From the NCBI GenBank assembly GCA_910586955.1, contig CAJUMM010000089.1, positions 1-10,445 of the forward strand: DNA of 10,445 nt, written 5' to 3'. The notes under the pieces are model-generated. The model ran no database searches. It was not told where the DNA came from and saw only the letters and a list, made by a program, of their open reading frames with translations. This document shows, piece by piece, positions 1 to 6,382 of this stretch. Position 1 is the first letter of the stretch; each line of letters opens with the position of its first letter. Position numbers and translations under genes: made by a program. The DNA comes from an uncultured Lachnospiraceae bacterium. GTDB lineage: Bacteria; Bacillota; Clostridia; Lachnospirales; Lachnospiraceae.

Positions 1-67
1 GAAACACCCTGCGGGTGTACCTTTATGCCCAAAGGACATGGGCAAATTAAGGAAAGGGGTTTTTGAC
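1..67. other. Left edge, upstream of the DUF4956 gene; coding status unresolved
   Basis: Two plus-strand frames are open from the window edge. One stops at 64-66, one base before the next ATG, and the other stops at 48-50. Either could be the tail of an upstream operon gene, but neither short tail is recognisable. A perfect 6-bp inverted repeat, ACACCC-TGC-GGGTGT, lies at 4-18 with no T-run after it. A weaker one (TGCCC at 26-30 with GGGCA at 40-44) follows. No promoter is evident, which fits transcription arriving from the left. Confidence 0.3.
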
Positions 68-739
68 ATGAGTTTTTCCGATATTTTTAAATCCGGTTTT
101 CTGGAGAATATGGCCAGCGTATCCCTGCTGGATATGATTGTAGCTTTGGCATTGGCTTTCGGGCTGGGCCTGTTTATTCTTTTGATTTACAAAAAGACCT
201 ATTCCGGGGTAATGTATTCCTCCGGTTTTTCCCTGACTCTTTTAGCCATGACCATGATCACCACCCTGGTAATTCTGGCAGTGACTTCCAATGTGGTGCT
301 CTCCTTAGGCATGGTGGGGGCTTTGTCTATTGTAAGGTTCCGGACGGCCATTAAGGAACCCACGGATATTGCCTTTCTCTTTTGGGCAATCGGGGCGGGG
401 ATTGTTCTGGCCGCCGGCATGCTTCCCCTGGCTGTAGGCGGCAGCCTGGCCATCGGCCTGGTGCTTCTGGTGTTTGCCGGCCGGAAATCTTCCGATAATC
501 CCTTTATTCTGGTAATAACCTGTGCCGATCATGACAGTGAAATACGGGCAAGGGAATTTCTGGAAAAACAGGTGCGAAAGGCCGCAGTGAAGAGCAAGAG
601 CGTCCGGAAGGGAAGCGTGGAGCTGAACTACGAGATCCGGCTGAAGGATGACAATACGGATTTTGTAAATGACCTTTCGGATCTGGAAGGCGTGGAAAAC
701 GCCGTGCTGGTAAGCTACAATGGCGATTATATGGGGTGA
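68..739 (+). CDS. DUF4956 domain-containing integral membrane protein
   Basis: A 223-residue membrane protein of the DUF4956 family; its biochemical function is not known. Hydrophobic segments lie near residues 22-43, 56-80 and 101-140. Between the last two is the family hallmark MVGALSIVRFRTAIKEP (82-98), followed by DIAFLFWAIG. The last ~75 residues are soluble and charged, and look like a small cytoplasmic alpha/beta domain. The ATG at 68 is preferred because AGGAAAGGGG sits about 8 nt upstream; an in-frame ATG at 38 has its only purine run one base away. The stop (737-739) lies 8 bp before the preferred CotH start, so the two are translated from one message. DUF4956 genes are known to sit beside CotH and VTC-domain (polyphosphate polymerase) genes. 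A role in envelope polyphosphate or phosphorylation biology is inference only. Confidence 0.9.
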   Translation: MSFSDIFKSGFLENMASVSLLDMIVALALAFGLGLFILLIYKKTYSGVMYSSGFSLTLLAMTMITTLVILAVTSNVVLSLGMVGALSIVRFRTAIKEPTDIAFLFWAIGAGIVLAAGMLPLAVGGSLAIGLVLLVFAGRKSSDNPFILVITCADHDSEIRAREFLEKQVRKAAVKSKSVRKGSVELNYEIRLKDDNTDFVNDLSDLEGVENAVLVSYNGDYMG

Positions 740-747
740 GGTGGAAA

Positions 748-2412
748 ATGCTTGGACACAGAAAGATAGATAGGATCTGCTGGGCGGCTATAGCCCTGTC
801 CCTTGCTCTGGTGATGGCTTTTTCTGCCCTGGCTTCCTCCGGGCAGATCCGGGGAACTGATTTGACGGATTATGCAGAGCGGCTTTTTGATACCTCCCGG
901 GTCCACAGCATTGAGATTGTGATGGAGGATTGGGAGGGCTTTCTTTCTTCTGCCACATCGGAGGAATACAGTCCCTGTACTCTAGTTATTGACGGGGAGG
1001 CTTACGGGGAGGTGGGAATCCGGGGAAAGGGAAATACCTCCCTGTCCCAGGTGGCGGCTTACGGAAATGACAGATACAGCTTTAAGGTGGAATTTGATCA
1101 TTACAGCTCCGGTTTCAATTATTATGGGCTGGATAAATTAAGCTTGAATAACCTGATTTCCGACAATACCTATATGAAGGATTACCTCTGCTATCAGATG
1201 ATGGCGGCTGCGGGAGCTGCGGCGCCCCTGTGCAGTTTTGCTTATATTACGGTAAACGGGGAGGACTGGGGACTGTATCTGGCTGTGGAAGGGGTGGAAG
1301 ACGGCTTTCTTGCACGGAATTACGGAAAGGACCACGGGAATCTCTATAAGCCGGACAGCATGGATTTCGGGGGCGGCCGGGGAAACGGGGCGGATTTCTT
1401 CCTGGAGGATTTTGAACAGGAATCCGGGTGGGAAGACGGACGGATCCCGGAAGCTGACAGGCCAAACCCGTTTAAGAGACAGGGGGAGGGACCGCCGGAC
1501 ATGGGGGGAGAAAAGCCGGAAGGCCGGGAAGAGCCCCCGGAGATAGCCGGAGAGAGACCGGAAATGTTTGGAGGGAAGCCGGAGGGCGGCAAGACCGGAG
1601 GTATGGGGAGCAGTGATGTGAAGCTCCAGTATATAGACGAGGATCCGGAGAGCTATCCCAATATTTTTGACAATGCCAAGACGGACATTACCGAAGCCGA
1701 CAAGAACCGCCTGATTGCTTCTTTAAAGCGCTTAAGCGCCGGAGAAGAAATAGAAAAGACGGTGGATGTGGAGGCGGTGATCCGGTACTTTGCAGCCCAC
1801 AACTTTGTGTGCAACAGCGACAGCTATACGGGAACCATGGTACACAACTACTACCTGTATGAGGAGGAGGGAGTGCTTTCCATGCTACCCTGGGATTACA
1901 ATCTGGCTTTCGGGGGCATGGGAACGGCCGGGGAGGATGGGGCTACGGCGGAAGTGAACCGGCCCATTGATTCCCTGGTGGAGGATGGGGATCCGGAATC
2001 CCGCCCTATGGCTGCCTGGATTTTTGAAAATGAGGAGTATACGGACCTTTATCACCAGTATTATACAGAATTTATAGAATCTTTTTTTGAAAGCGGGCGC
2101 TTTGAGGAGATGCTGGGGGAAACAGCGTCCCTGATTGCACCTTTTGTGGAGAAAGATCCCACGGCCTTCTGCTCTTACGAGGAGTTCCTGGCCGGAGCGG
2201 AGACTCTGGAGGAATTCTGCCTGCTGCGGGCCCAAAGCGTGTCCGGCCAGCTTCAGGGAATCATTCCCTCCACCCTGGAGGGACAGGAAGGGGAGGGGGA
2301 GGCTTTGGTGGATGCCTCACATATTTCCCTTTCTGACATGGGAGTATTTTCCGGAGGAGGGCCCGGCGGGGAGCAGGGAGGGGAGCGCCGGTCAGCCCCT
2401 CCCCCCGGCTGA
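748..2412 (+). CDS. CotH kinase family protein, secreted or membrane-anchored
   Basis: A 554-residue CotH-type protein; the family includes Bacillus spore-coat kinase CotH, an atypical protein kinase that phosphorylates serines of other proteins. Residues ~10-29 form a signal peptide or anchor with a possible SALA cleavage site. Visible kinase-like features are RGKGNTS (92-98), YSFKVEF (110-116, candidate ATP-binding lysine), the SLNN block, CNSDSY with Asp358 as the likely catalytic acid, and LPWDYNLAFGG with Asp383 in the metal-binding position. A Pro/Gly/Glu-rich insert (~245-291) with repeated GE(K/R)PE units splits the domain. The C-terminus is Gly-rich. The ATG at 748 is preferred: GAGG at 738-741 is 6 nt upstream. 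A GTG at 736 overlapping the DUF4956 stop would add four residues. In this setting it more likely acts on cell-surface proteins than on a spore coat; that is inference. Confidence 0.92.
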   Translation: MLGHRKIDRICWAAIALSLALVMAFSALASSGQIRGTDLTDYAERLFDTSRVHSIEIVMEDWEGFLSSATSEEYSPCTLVIDGEAYGEVGIRGKGNTSLSQVAAYGNDRYSFKVEFDHYSSGFNYYGLDKLSLNNLISDNTYMKDYLCYQMMAAAGAAAPLCSFAYITVNGEDWGLYLAVEGVEDGFLARNYGKDHGNLYKPDSMDFGGGRGNGADFFLEDFEQESGWEDGRIPEADRPNPFKRQGEGPPDMGGEKPEGREEPPEIAGERPEMFGGKPEGGKTGGMGSSDVKLQYIDEDPESYPNIFDNAKTDITEADKNRLIASLKRLSAGEEIEKTVDVEAVIRYFAAHNFVCNSDSYTGTMVHNYYLYEEEGVLSMLPWDYNLAFGGMGTAGEDGATAEVNRPIDSLVEDGDPESRPMAAWIFENEEYTDLYHQYYTEFIESFFESGRFEEMLGETASLIAPFVEKDPTAFCSYEEFLAGAETLEEFCLLRAQSVSGQLQGIIPSTLEGQEGEGEALVDASHISLSDMGVFSGGGPGGEQGGERRSAPPPG

Positions 2413-2429
2413 CTGCCGGCCTTGGGGCT
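2394..2429. terminator. GC-rich nested hairpin between convergent genes
   Basis: AGCCCC (2394-2399) pairs with GGGGCT (2424-2429), and inside it CCGGC (2405-2409) pairs with GCCGG (2415-2419). The structure spans the CotH stop codon and lies between convergent CotH and Rrf2 genes, where a shared terminator is expected. Neither strand has a clean T-run after it, so efficient intrinsic termination is uncertain. Confidence 0.4.
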
Positions 2430-2445
2430 ATGATTTCTTAGGATT

Positions 2446-2886
2446 TTATACCGGCATTCCTATGAATTTCCGGGCATCCTCTATAACGTCCAGTATGGTT
2501 ATGGAGCTCATTTCCCTTTCCATTGCTTTCTGGATGCTTTCGAGCCTGTGGTCCAGGATAGAATGAATGTTTTTCCCAACGGGACAGAGGGGATTGGGAT
2601 TTTCGTGAAAATGAAAAAGCCGGCCCTCTTCCACGCATTCCACAGCATTATAGATGTCAAGGAGTGTAATCTTATCCAGAGGCTTTTCTATATAGGTTCC
2701 CCCGGTTCCCCGGGCAACCCTTACAATTCCCGCTTTTTTTAGCTGCAGAAGCAGCCTTCTTATGACTACCGGATTTACCCTTACGCTGGAGGCAAGGAAA
2801 TCACTTGTGACCTTATGCTCTTTTTTAAAGGTTTCAATACATAGGAGTATATGAATTGCAATGGTAAATCTGCTTGAAATCTGCAT
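2446..2886 (-). CDS. Rrf2 family transcriptional regulator, YwnA-like
   Basis: A 146-residue DNA-binding regulator of the Rrf2 family. The N-terminal winged helix (MQISSRFTIAIHIL, then VNPVVIRRLLLQLKKAG at 37-53 as recognition helix, then the wing with GTGGTYI at 60-66) is followed by a dimerisation helix. The block LFHFHENPNPLCPVG (90-104) is typical of the YwnA branch. The CX5CX5C-type cluster of Fe-S sensors such as IscR is absent; only Cys84 and Cys101 lie in that region, so Fe-S sensing is unlikely, though a thiol switch is possible. The start is set by GGAGG 6 nt upstream; the frame stays open further upstream, but that extension crosses the promoter region and is rejected. It diverges from the MarR/TSUP operon, and either regulator could affect both promoters. 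Confidence 0.9.
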   Translation of the reverse strand: MQISSRFTIAIHILLCIETFKKEHKVTSDFLASSVRVNPVVIRRLLLQLKKAGIVRVARGTGGTYIEKPLDKITLLDIYNAVECVEEGRLFHFHENPNPLCPVGKNIHSILDHRLESIQKAMEREMSSITILDVIEDARKFIGMPV

Positions 2887-2900
2887 AGGGCACCTCCATT

Positions 2901-2918
2901 TTGCCTGTCTGCAGGCAA
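2901..2918 (-). promoter_or_regulatory. Inverted repeat in the rrf2 leader (operator or RNA hairpin)
   Basis: TTGCCTG (2901-2907) and CAGGCAA (2912-2918) form a perfect 7-bp inverted repeat with a 4-nt centre. It lies downstream of the predicted rrf2 transcription start and just before the ribosome binding site (GGAGG, plus-strand 2893-2897). It could be an operator for autoregulation or an RNA stem affecting translation. Confidence 0.5.
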
Positions 2919-2937
2919 GGGCAGTTTTTTCAAAGAC

Positions 2938-2966
2938 AGTATAGCAGAAAAATAAGGATTCCTCAA
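2938..2966 (-). promoter_or_regulatory. Predicted sigma-A promoter of the Rrf2 gene
   Basis: On the minus strand, TTGAGG (plus 2961-2966) and TATACT (plus 2938-2943) are separated by exactly 17 bp. They match the -35 consensus at 4 of 6 and the -10 at 5 of 6. The predicted start falls about 45 nt before the gene. Confidence 0.6.
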
Positions 2967-2979
2967 TGCAATATTTCCC

Positions 2980-3008
2980 TTGCTTTTTTGTATGATATAT
3001 GTTATAAA
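2980..3008 (+). promoter_or_regulatory. Predicted sigma-A promoter of the MarR/TSUP operon
   Basis: TTGCTT (2980-2985) and TATAAA (3003-3008) are separated by 17 bp. The -10 box lies entirely inside the palindrome at 3001-3029, so a repressor bound there would block RNA polymerase. Confidence 0.65.
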
Positions 3009-3029
3009 TATAACTGTTATATTTATAAC
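3001..3029 (+). promoter_or_regulatory. 29-bp perfect palindrome, candidate MarR operator
   Basis: The half-site GTTATAAATATAAC (3001-3014) is exactly inverted at 3016-3029 around a single T at 3015, giving 14 of 14 matching pairs. It covers the predicted -10 box and start region and ends 23 bp before the MarR start codon. This is the usual arrangement for MarR autorepression. The divergent Rrf2 regulator is the alternative ligand. Confidence 0.75.
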
Positions 3030-3052
3030 TTTTTAAAGGCGAAAGGAAGGAC

Positions 3053-3517
3053 ATGGATATGGAGACAGGCACTTATATTGCCCATGCCAATTATTTTAAG
3101 AAGTTTTACGATCTCTGCTTTAAGGAACAGGCTGCGGAATACGGGCTTTTGATGATTGACGTGCATGTGCTGCTTTTTCTGAAAAATAATCCCGGCATGA
3201 ATACGGCCCGGGACATTACGGCTAACCGGGGGCTTTCCAAATCCAATGTGTCCAATGCCCTGGAGAGATTGCGGAGCCGCAGAATGCTCCGGCTGGAAGA
3301 GGATACGGAGAACCGGAGGATACAGCGGATCTTCTTAAGTACTTCCGGGGAGCGGACAGCGGGAGCTTTAAAAGAGACCCAGAATAGATGTTTTGAGGAA
3401 TTGCTGCAGGGATTTTCCGGAGAAGAGAAAAAGACGCTGAACCTGTATTTCCGGAGGATTAACGAAAATGTAACTGCGGCGGTACGGAAGCGGGAGCAGG
3501 AGAGGAGGAAACAGTAG
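3053..3517 (+). CDS. MarR family transcriptional regulator
   Basis: A 154-residue winged-helix regulator. The DNA-binding core comprises MNTARDITANRGLSKSNVSN (helix-turn-helix) with the recognition helix continuing into ALERLRSRRML, then the wing EEDTENRRIQRIFLS, flanked by long dimerisation helices. The C-terminal tail is Arg/Lys-rich. The start is 3053 or the in-frame ATG at 3059: AGGAAGG (3044-3050) is 2 nt from the first and 8 nt from the second, so 3059 fits that site better, while AAAGG (3042-3046) is 6 nt from the first. The stop codon directly abuts the TSUP start, so the two form an operon. It probably represses itself and the exporter through the palindrome at 3001-3029 and responds to a small molecule or oxidant that the exporter handles. 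The ligand cannot be read from the sequence. Confidence 0.9.
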   Translation: MDMETGTYIAHANYFKKFYDLCFKEQAAEYGLLMIDVHVLLFLKNNPGMNTARDITANRGLSKSNVSNALERLRSRRMLRLEEDTENRRIQRIFLSTSGERTAGALKETQNRCFEELLQGFSGEEKKTLNLYFRRINENVTAAVRKREQERRKQ

Positions 3518-4285
3518 ATGTTAGCCAAAGTTCTGGTTTGTTTTTTTGCAGGTATGGGAGCGGGACTGGGAACGGGATTTGCAGGTATGAGCGCTGCGGC
3601 TGCCATTACGCCTATGCTGATTGCTTTTTTGGGGATGGAAGCCTACCAGGCCGTAGGGATTGCCCTGGCAAGCGACGTGCTGGCAAGTGCGGTTTCCGCC
3701 TGGACTTACGGGAAAAATAAAAATCTGGATATTAAAAACGGGGCGGTGATGATGGCGGCTGTCCTTGGATTTACCCTGGTGGGAAGCTATGTGTCCAGCT
3801 TGGTACCGAACCGGGCCATGGGCGGGTTTTCCATGTTTATGACCCTGATGATGGGAATTAAATTTATAGTCCGTCCGGTTATGACCACCAAGGAGAAAAG
3901 TGAGGCGGCGGATGCAAAGACCCGGTTTATCCGTTCCCTTTTCAGCGGAGCCCTGGTGGGCTTTATCTGCGGGTTTGTAGGAGCCGGAGGTGGTATGATG
4001 ATGCTTCTGGTCCTGACAAGTCTCTTGGGCTACGATCTCAAGACGGCAGTGGGAACCAGCGTCTTTATCATGACCTTTACGGCCTTTACCGGATCCGTGA
4101 GCCACTTTGCCATCGGAGGCATAGGGGATGGGACCAGCCTGGTTCTCTGTGTGATCAGCACCCTTTTCTGGGCCAGGATTGCCGCCCGCTTTGCCAACAA
4201 GGCGGAGCCTGCGGTTCTGAACCGGGCCACAGGGGTGGTGCTGACAGTTCTGGGCCTTGCCATTATCCTGGTGAATTATTTTTAG
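3518..4285 (+). CDS. Sulfite exporter TauE/SafE family (TSUP) membrane protein
   Basis: A 255-residue polytopic membrane protein of the TauE/SafE (TSUP) family, whose members move sulfite, sulfoacetate, other sulfur-containing anions or small organic acids across the membrane. The two-fold repeat typical of the family is visible. The first half begins GMGAGLGTGFAGMSAAAAITPML followed by an AVGIALASDVLAS segment. The second begins near residue 150 with GFVGAGGGMMMLLVLTSLLG followed by AVGTSVFIMTF. About seven or eight hydrophobic segments are present, with a charged loop (TTKEKSEAADAKTR) between the halves. The ribosome binding site (GGAGAGGAGG) is in the end of the MarR gene and no bases separate the genes. 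The substrate cannot be assigned from the sequence; control by the upstream MarR is inferred from the operon. Confidence 0.9.
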   Translation: MLAKVLVCFFAGMGAGLGTGFAGMSAAAAITPMLIAFLGMEAYQAVGIALASDVLASAVSAWTYGKNKNLDIKNGAVMMAAVLGFTLVGSYVSSLVPNRAMGGFSMFMTLMMGIKFIVRPVMTTKEKSEAADAKTRFIRSLFSGALVGFICGFVGAGGGMMMLLVLTSLLGYDLKTAVGTSVFIMTFTAFTGSVSHFAIGGIGDGTSLVLCVISTLFWARIAARFANKAEPAVLNRATGVVLTVLGLAIILVNYF

Positions 4286-4303
4286 GAAATGGGAGACTTA
4301 CCT

Positions 4304-4330
4304 TATATGGCGCCTTTTTTCTGCCGATAG
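4304..4330 (+). promoter_or_regulatory. Sigma-28 (SigD/FliA)-like promoter for the FlxA-like gene
   Basis: TATA (4304-4307), 15 bp, then GCCGATAG (4323-4330) closely matches the flagellar sigma consensus TAAA-N15-GCCGATA(T/A). The predicted start lies some 35-40 nt before the gene. No convincing sigma-A promoter was seen in this 88-bp gap. E. coli flxA is itself a FliA-dependent gene, which supports the reading. Confidence 0.5.
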
Positions 4331-4373
4331 TAAATCATAAGACATCGGACATCATTATGAGGAGGAGAGGCAG

Positions 4374-5072
4374 ATGCAGGGAATTAACGGAATGGGTTTG
4401 TCGGTTCATGCAGGCCAGGTGGGAGTATCCCAGGCGGCGGATTCTGTGACAAAAACCATACAGAAACAGATTCAGGATTTGAAAAAGCAGCTGAAAGAAA
4501 TTTCCGCAGATCCCAATATCAATGCGGAAATGAAAGCCCAGAAGCAGCAGGATATCCAGCAGCAGATTACGGATCTGCAGAACCAGCTCCGTCAGCATCA
4601 GATGGATCAGAGACAGCAGAAGCTGAAGGAGAAGACGGAAAAGGCCAAAACCTCCGAACAGGCGGGAATGGAAGCGGTGATTTCCGCAGACAGTGCGGTC
4701 CGAAACGCAGAGGTACAGGAAGGAGTGGCTTCCAGAATGAAAGGCAGGGCGTCTGTCCTGAAAAACGAGATAGGGACGGATGCAGGGCGGGGGTCCGGCG
4801 CTATTGCCAGCAAGCTGAATGAGCTTTCCAGAGCGGAACAGGCTTCGGAAGACGCCAGGGCGACCCAGATGCAGCTTTTGGGAGATGCAGGCCAGGAACT
4901 CAAAGGAGCGGCCGAGGCGGAGCAGGATCCGGAGAAGAAGTTGGAAGAGGCCGAAGAGGAACGAAAGCTCCAGGAGCAGGAGGAAGAGGAGCGGGCGGAG
5001 ACCCTGATGTATACCAGCGACGGGAAGACCGTTTCCCAGGAGCAGGAGTCCCAGATTACCGTGAGGGCCTGA
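4374..5072 (+). CDS. FlxA-like coiled-coil protein
   Basis: A 232-residue, highly polar protein with no signal peptide or membrane segment. Residues ~24-85 match the FlxA-like pattern: paired heptad helices (KQIQDLKKQLKEISADPNI, then QQDIQQQITDLQNQLRQHQ) joined by a short loop and rich in Gln. The middle is Ala/Ser/Glu-rich and probably helical. Residues ~180-212 form an acidic stretch with runs of Glu, likely also coiled coil. E. coli FlxA is a flagellar-regulon protein of unclear function; cytoplasmic location is inferred here. The ATG at 4374 follows a strong GGAGGAGAGG. The gene is monocistronic, between its own sigma-28-like promoter and a strong terminator. The family call is good for the N-terminal third; the rest is unassigned. 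Confidence 0.8.
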   Translation: MQGINGMGLSVHAGQVGVSQAADSVTKTIQKQIQDLKKQLKEISADPNINAEMKAQKQQDIQQQITDLQNQLRQHQMDQRQQKLKEKTEKAKTSEQAGMEAVISADSAVRNAEVQEGVASRMKGRASVLKNEIGTDAGRGSGAIASKLNELSRAEQASEDARATQMQLLGDAGQELKGAAEAEQDPEKKLEEAEEERKLQEQEEEERAETLMYTSDGKTVSQEQESQITVRA

Positions 5073-5105
5073 AAATCCGGCGGAATGAGTGATAGGGATT
5101 GGAAA

Positions 5106-5155
5106 GGGCACAAAATGATCGGAGACGATGATTTTGTGCCCTGGTTTTTGTTTTT
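5106..5155 (+). terminator. Intrinsic terminator after the FlxA-like gene
   Basis: GGGCACAAAAT (5106-5116) pairs perfectly with ATTTTGTGCCC (5131-5141). After one G-G mismatch, ATCG (5118-5121) pairs with CGAT (5126-5129) around a GAGA loop of the GNRA type. The T-rich tract at 5144-5155 follows directly. This separates the FlxA-like gene from the chromate-transporter genes. Confidence 0.94.
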
Positions 5156-5176
5156 ATGAATCTGAGTCATCGAGGG

Positions 5177-5237
5177 TTTCCAAGCCGTATTCGCATAGTG
5201 CAATGAGGCGCTTGGGAAAGTGAGGGAAGCTTTTTCC
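5177..5237 (+). promoter_or_regulatory. Structured leader before the chromate-transporter genes
   Basis: TTTCCAAGC (5177-5185) can pair with GCTTGGGAAA (5210-5219) with one bulged G. GGAAAG (5215-5220) or GGAA (5225-5228) can instead pair with CTTTTTCC (5230-5237), just before the ribosome binding site at 5243-5249. The alternatives exclude each other, which could allow translational control. It matches no riboswitch class I can recognise, and no clear promoter was found in 5156-5255. Confidence 0.35.
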
Positions 5238-5255
5238 ATATAGGGAGGGACGGTT

Positions 5256-5816
5256 ATGAAACTTTGCAGGGAGCTGTTTTTGACTTTTGCAAAAATCGGT
5301 CTTTTTACATTTGGCGGCGGTTATGCCATGATATCCGTGATAGAAAACAGCTGCGTGGAAGAGAAAAAATGGATTACCCATGAGGAGATGATGGACATTA
5401 CCGTAATTGCGGAGTCCACCCCCGGCCCCATTGCCATCAACTGCGCCACATTTGTGGGCTGCCGGCAGGCGGGGATTCCGGGTGCTCTGGCGGCAACCCT
5501 GGGCATTATTTTTCCGTCTTTTGTGATCCTATATGTGATTTCCAAGTTTTTTGAAGGTTTTTTGGAATGGAAAATGGTGTCCAGTGCATTCCGGGGGATT
5601 AAAATTGCCGTTGGTATCTTAATCCTGGATGCAGGGATCCGCATGGCACGGAAGATGCAGAAGAAGCCGCTGCCCTGTGCAATCCTGGCCTTAAGCTTTG
5701 CGGCAATGCTGGCAGTCAATATATTCTCCCTGCCGATCACTTCCGTTGTCCTTCTGGTGGCTGCCGGCGCAGCCAGCCTGGCGTTATCTGCGGGGAGGGG
5801 AGGAAGGGGAAAATGA
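5256..5816 (+). CDS. Chromate transporter (CHR family), first half-size subunit
   Basis: A 186-residue membrane protein with one CHR domain. It carries the family motifs FGGGYAMI (19-26) and ESTPGPIAIN (53-62), then GIPGALAATLGIIFPSF and about five hydrophobic segments. Full-length ChrA proteins (~400 residues) contain two such domains; here they are split over two adjacent genes, as in known short-chain CHR pairs that work together. Family members expel chromate, probably by exchange for other anions; in gut clostridia the real substrate may differ. GGGAGGG lies 6 nt before the ATG. The stop overlaps the next start (ATGA), so the two are translationally coupled. The C-terminus is Gly/Arg-rich. 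Confidence 0.92.
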   Translation: MKLCRELFLTFAKIGLFTFGGGYAMISVIENSCVEEKKWITHEEMMDITVIAESTPGPIAINCATFVGCRQAGIPGALAATLGIIFPSFVILYVISKFFEGFLEWKMVSSAFRGIKIAVGILILDAGIRMARKMQKKPLPCAILALSFAAMLAVNIFSLPITSVVLLVAAGAASLALSAGRGGRGK

Positions 5817-6367
5817 TCTATGTGGAACTTTTTTTCGGTTTCCTGAAAGCAGGCTGTTTTTCTTTTGGAGGCGCTTACGGTGCGGTTCCCCTGATCCGGG
5901 ATATTGTGCTGGGTTACGGCTGGATGACCGATGAGGAATTGACATATCTCATTGCAGTCAGCGAATCTACGCCGGGTCCTATTATGGTAAACCTGGCGAC
6001 TTATATCGGCAGTATCCAGGCCGGATTTTTGGGAAGCATCCTTGCAACCTTTGCAGTGGTCCTGCCGTCGTTCCTGATTATTCTTTTGGTTACCATTCTG
6101 TGGAAAACCGCCGGGAAACACCCTTATGTTTCTGCCGTTTTTCAGGGACTGAAACCTTGTATTACAGGCATTATTCTGGCCACAGGGGTGTACATGGCGG
6201 TGGCTCACTGCCGGGCAGGGCAGCAATGGGAGGCTTCCTCTGCAGCTATTACCGTCTTTCTTGCCGCAGCCATGTATGCAGTAAGGAGGCGGACCGGGAA
6301 AAATCTGTCCCCTATACAGCTGATTCTTCTTTCCGGAATCGCCGGGATCCTGGTATACGGGGTGTAG
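5813..6367 (+). CDS. Chromate transporter (CHR family), second half-size subunit
   Basis: A 184-residue membrane protein homologous to the preceding one and presumably its partner. It has FSFGGAYGAVPLI (16-28), ESTPGPIMVNLATYIG (51-66) and the GFLGSILATFAVVLPSF segment. The ATG is inside the 4-bp ATGA overlap with the upstream gene, and the likely ribosome binding site (GGGGAGGGGAGG region) is in that gene's end. The C-terminal half has two further hydrophobic stretches and ends ILVYGV. In known paired short CHR proteins the two subunits insert with opposite topology; that is family knowledge, not visible here. No strong terminator follows before the convergent mutM stop 15 bp away. Confidence 0.92.
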   Translation: MIYVELFFGFLKAGCFSFGGAYGAVPLIRDIVLGYGWMTDEELTYLIAVSESTPGPIMVNLATYIGSIQAGFLGSILATFAVVLPSFLIILLVTILWKTAGKHPYVSAVFQGLKPCITGIILATGVYMAVAHCRAGQQWEASSAAITVFLAAAMYAVRRRTGKNLSPIQLILLSGIAGILVYGV

Positions 6368-6382
6368 GGCTTCCGGGAAGGC

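Noticed and set aside
2887..3072. N-terminal extension of the Rrf2 protein by 62 residues
   Set aside because: It would cross the Rrf2 promoter, the palindrome and the MarR start; the conserved family start MQISSR has its own GGAGG.
3521..4105. Minus-strand open frame opposite the TSUP gene
   Set aside because: His/Ser/Gly-rich antisense shadow of a clear membrane protein with strong operon context.
4303..4320. Terminator after the TSUP gene (GGCGCC followed by six Ts)
   Set aside because: GGCGCC leaves no room for a loop and no outer arms pair; the stretch is better explained as part of the FlxA-like promoter region.
4335..5111. Minus-strand open frames opposite the FlxA-like gene
   Set aside because: Leu/Phe- or Ser-rich translations mirror the Gln/Glu/Lys-rich coiled coil on the other strand; the plus strand has the promoter, ribosome binding site and terminator.
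5321..6226. Long minus-strand open frame opposite the chromate-transporter genes
   Set aside because: It lies antisense to two clear CHR proteins, has a low-complexity His/Asn/Arg-rich translation, and shows no family motif.
6368..6382. Terminator between the chromate-transporter pair and mutM
   Set aside because: CTTCC-G-GGAAG (6370-6380) is palindromic but allows only a 4-bp stem with a 3-nt loop and no T-run follows.
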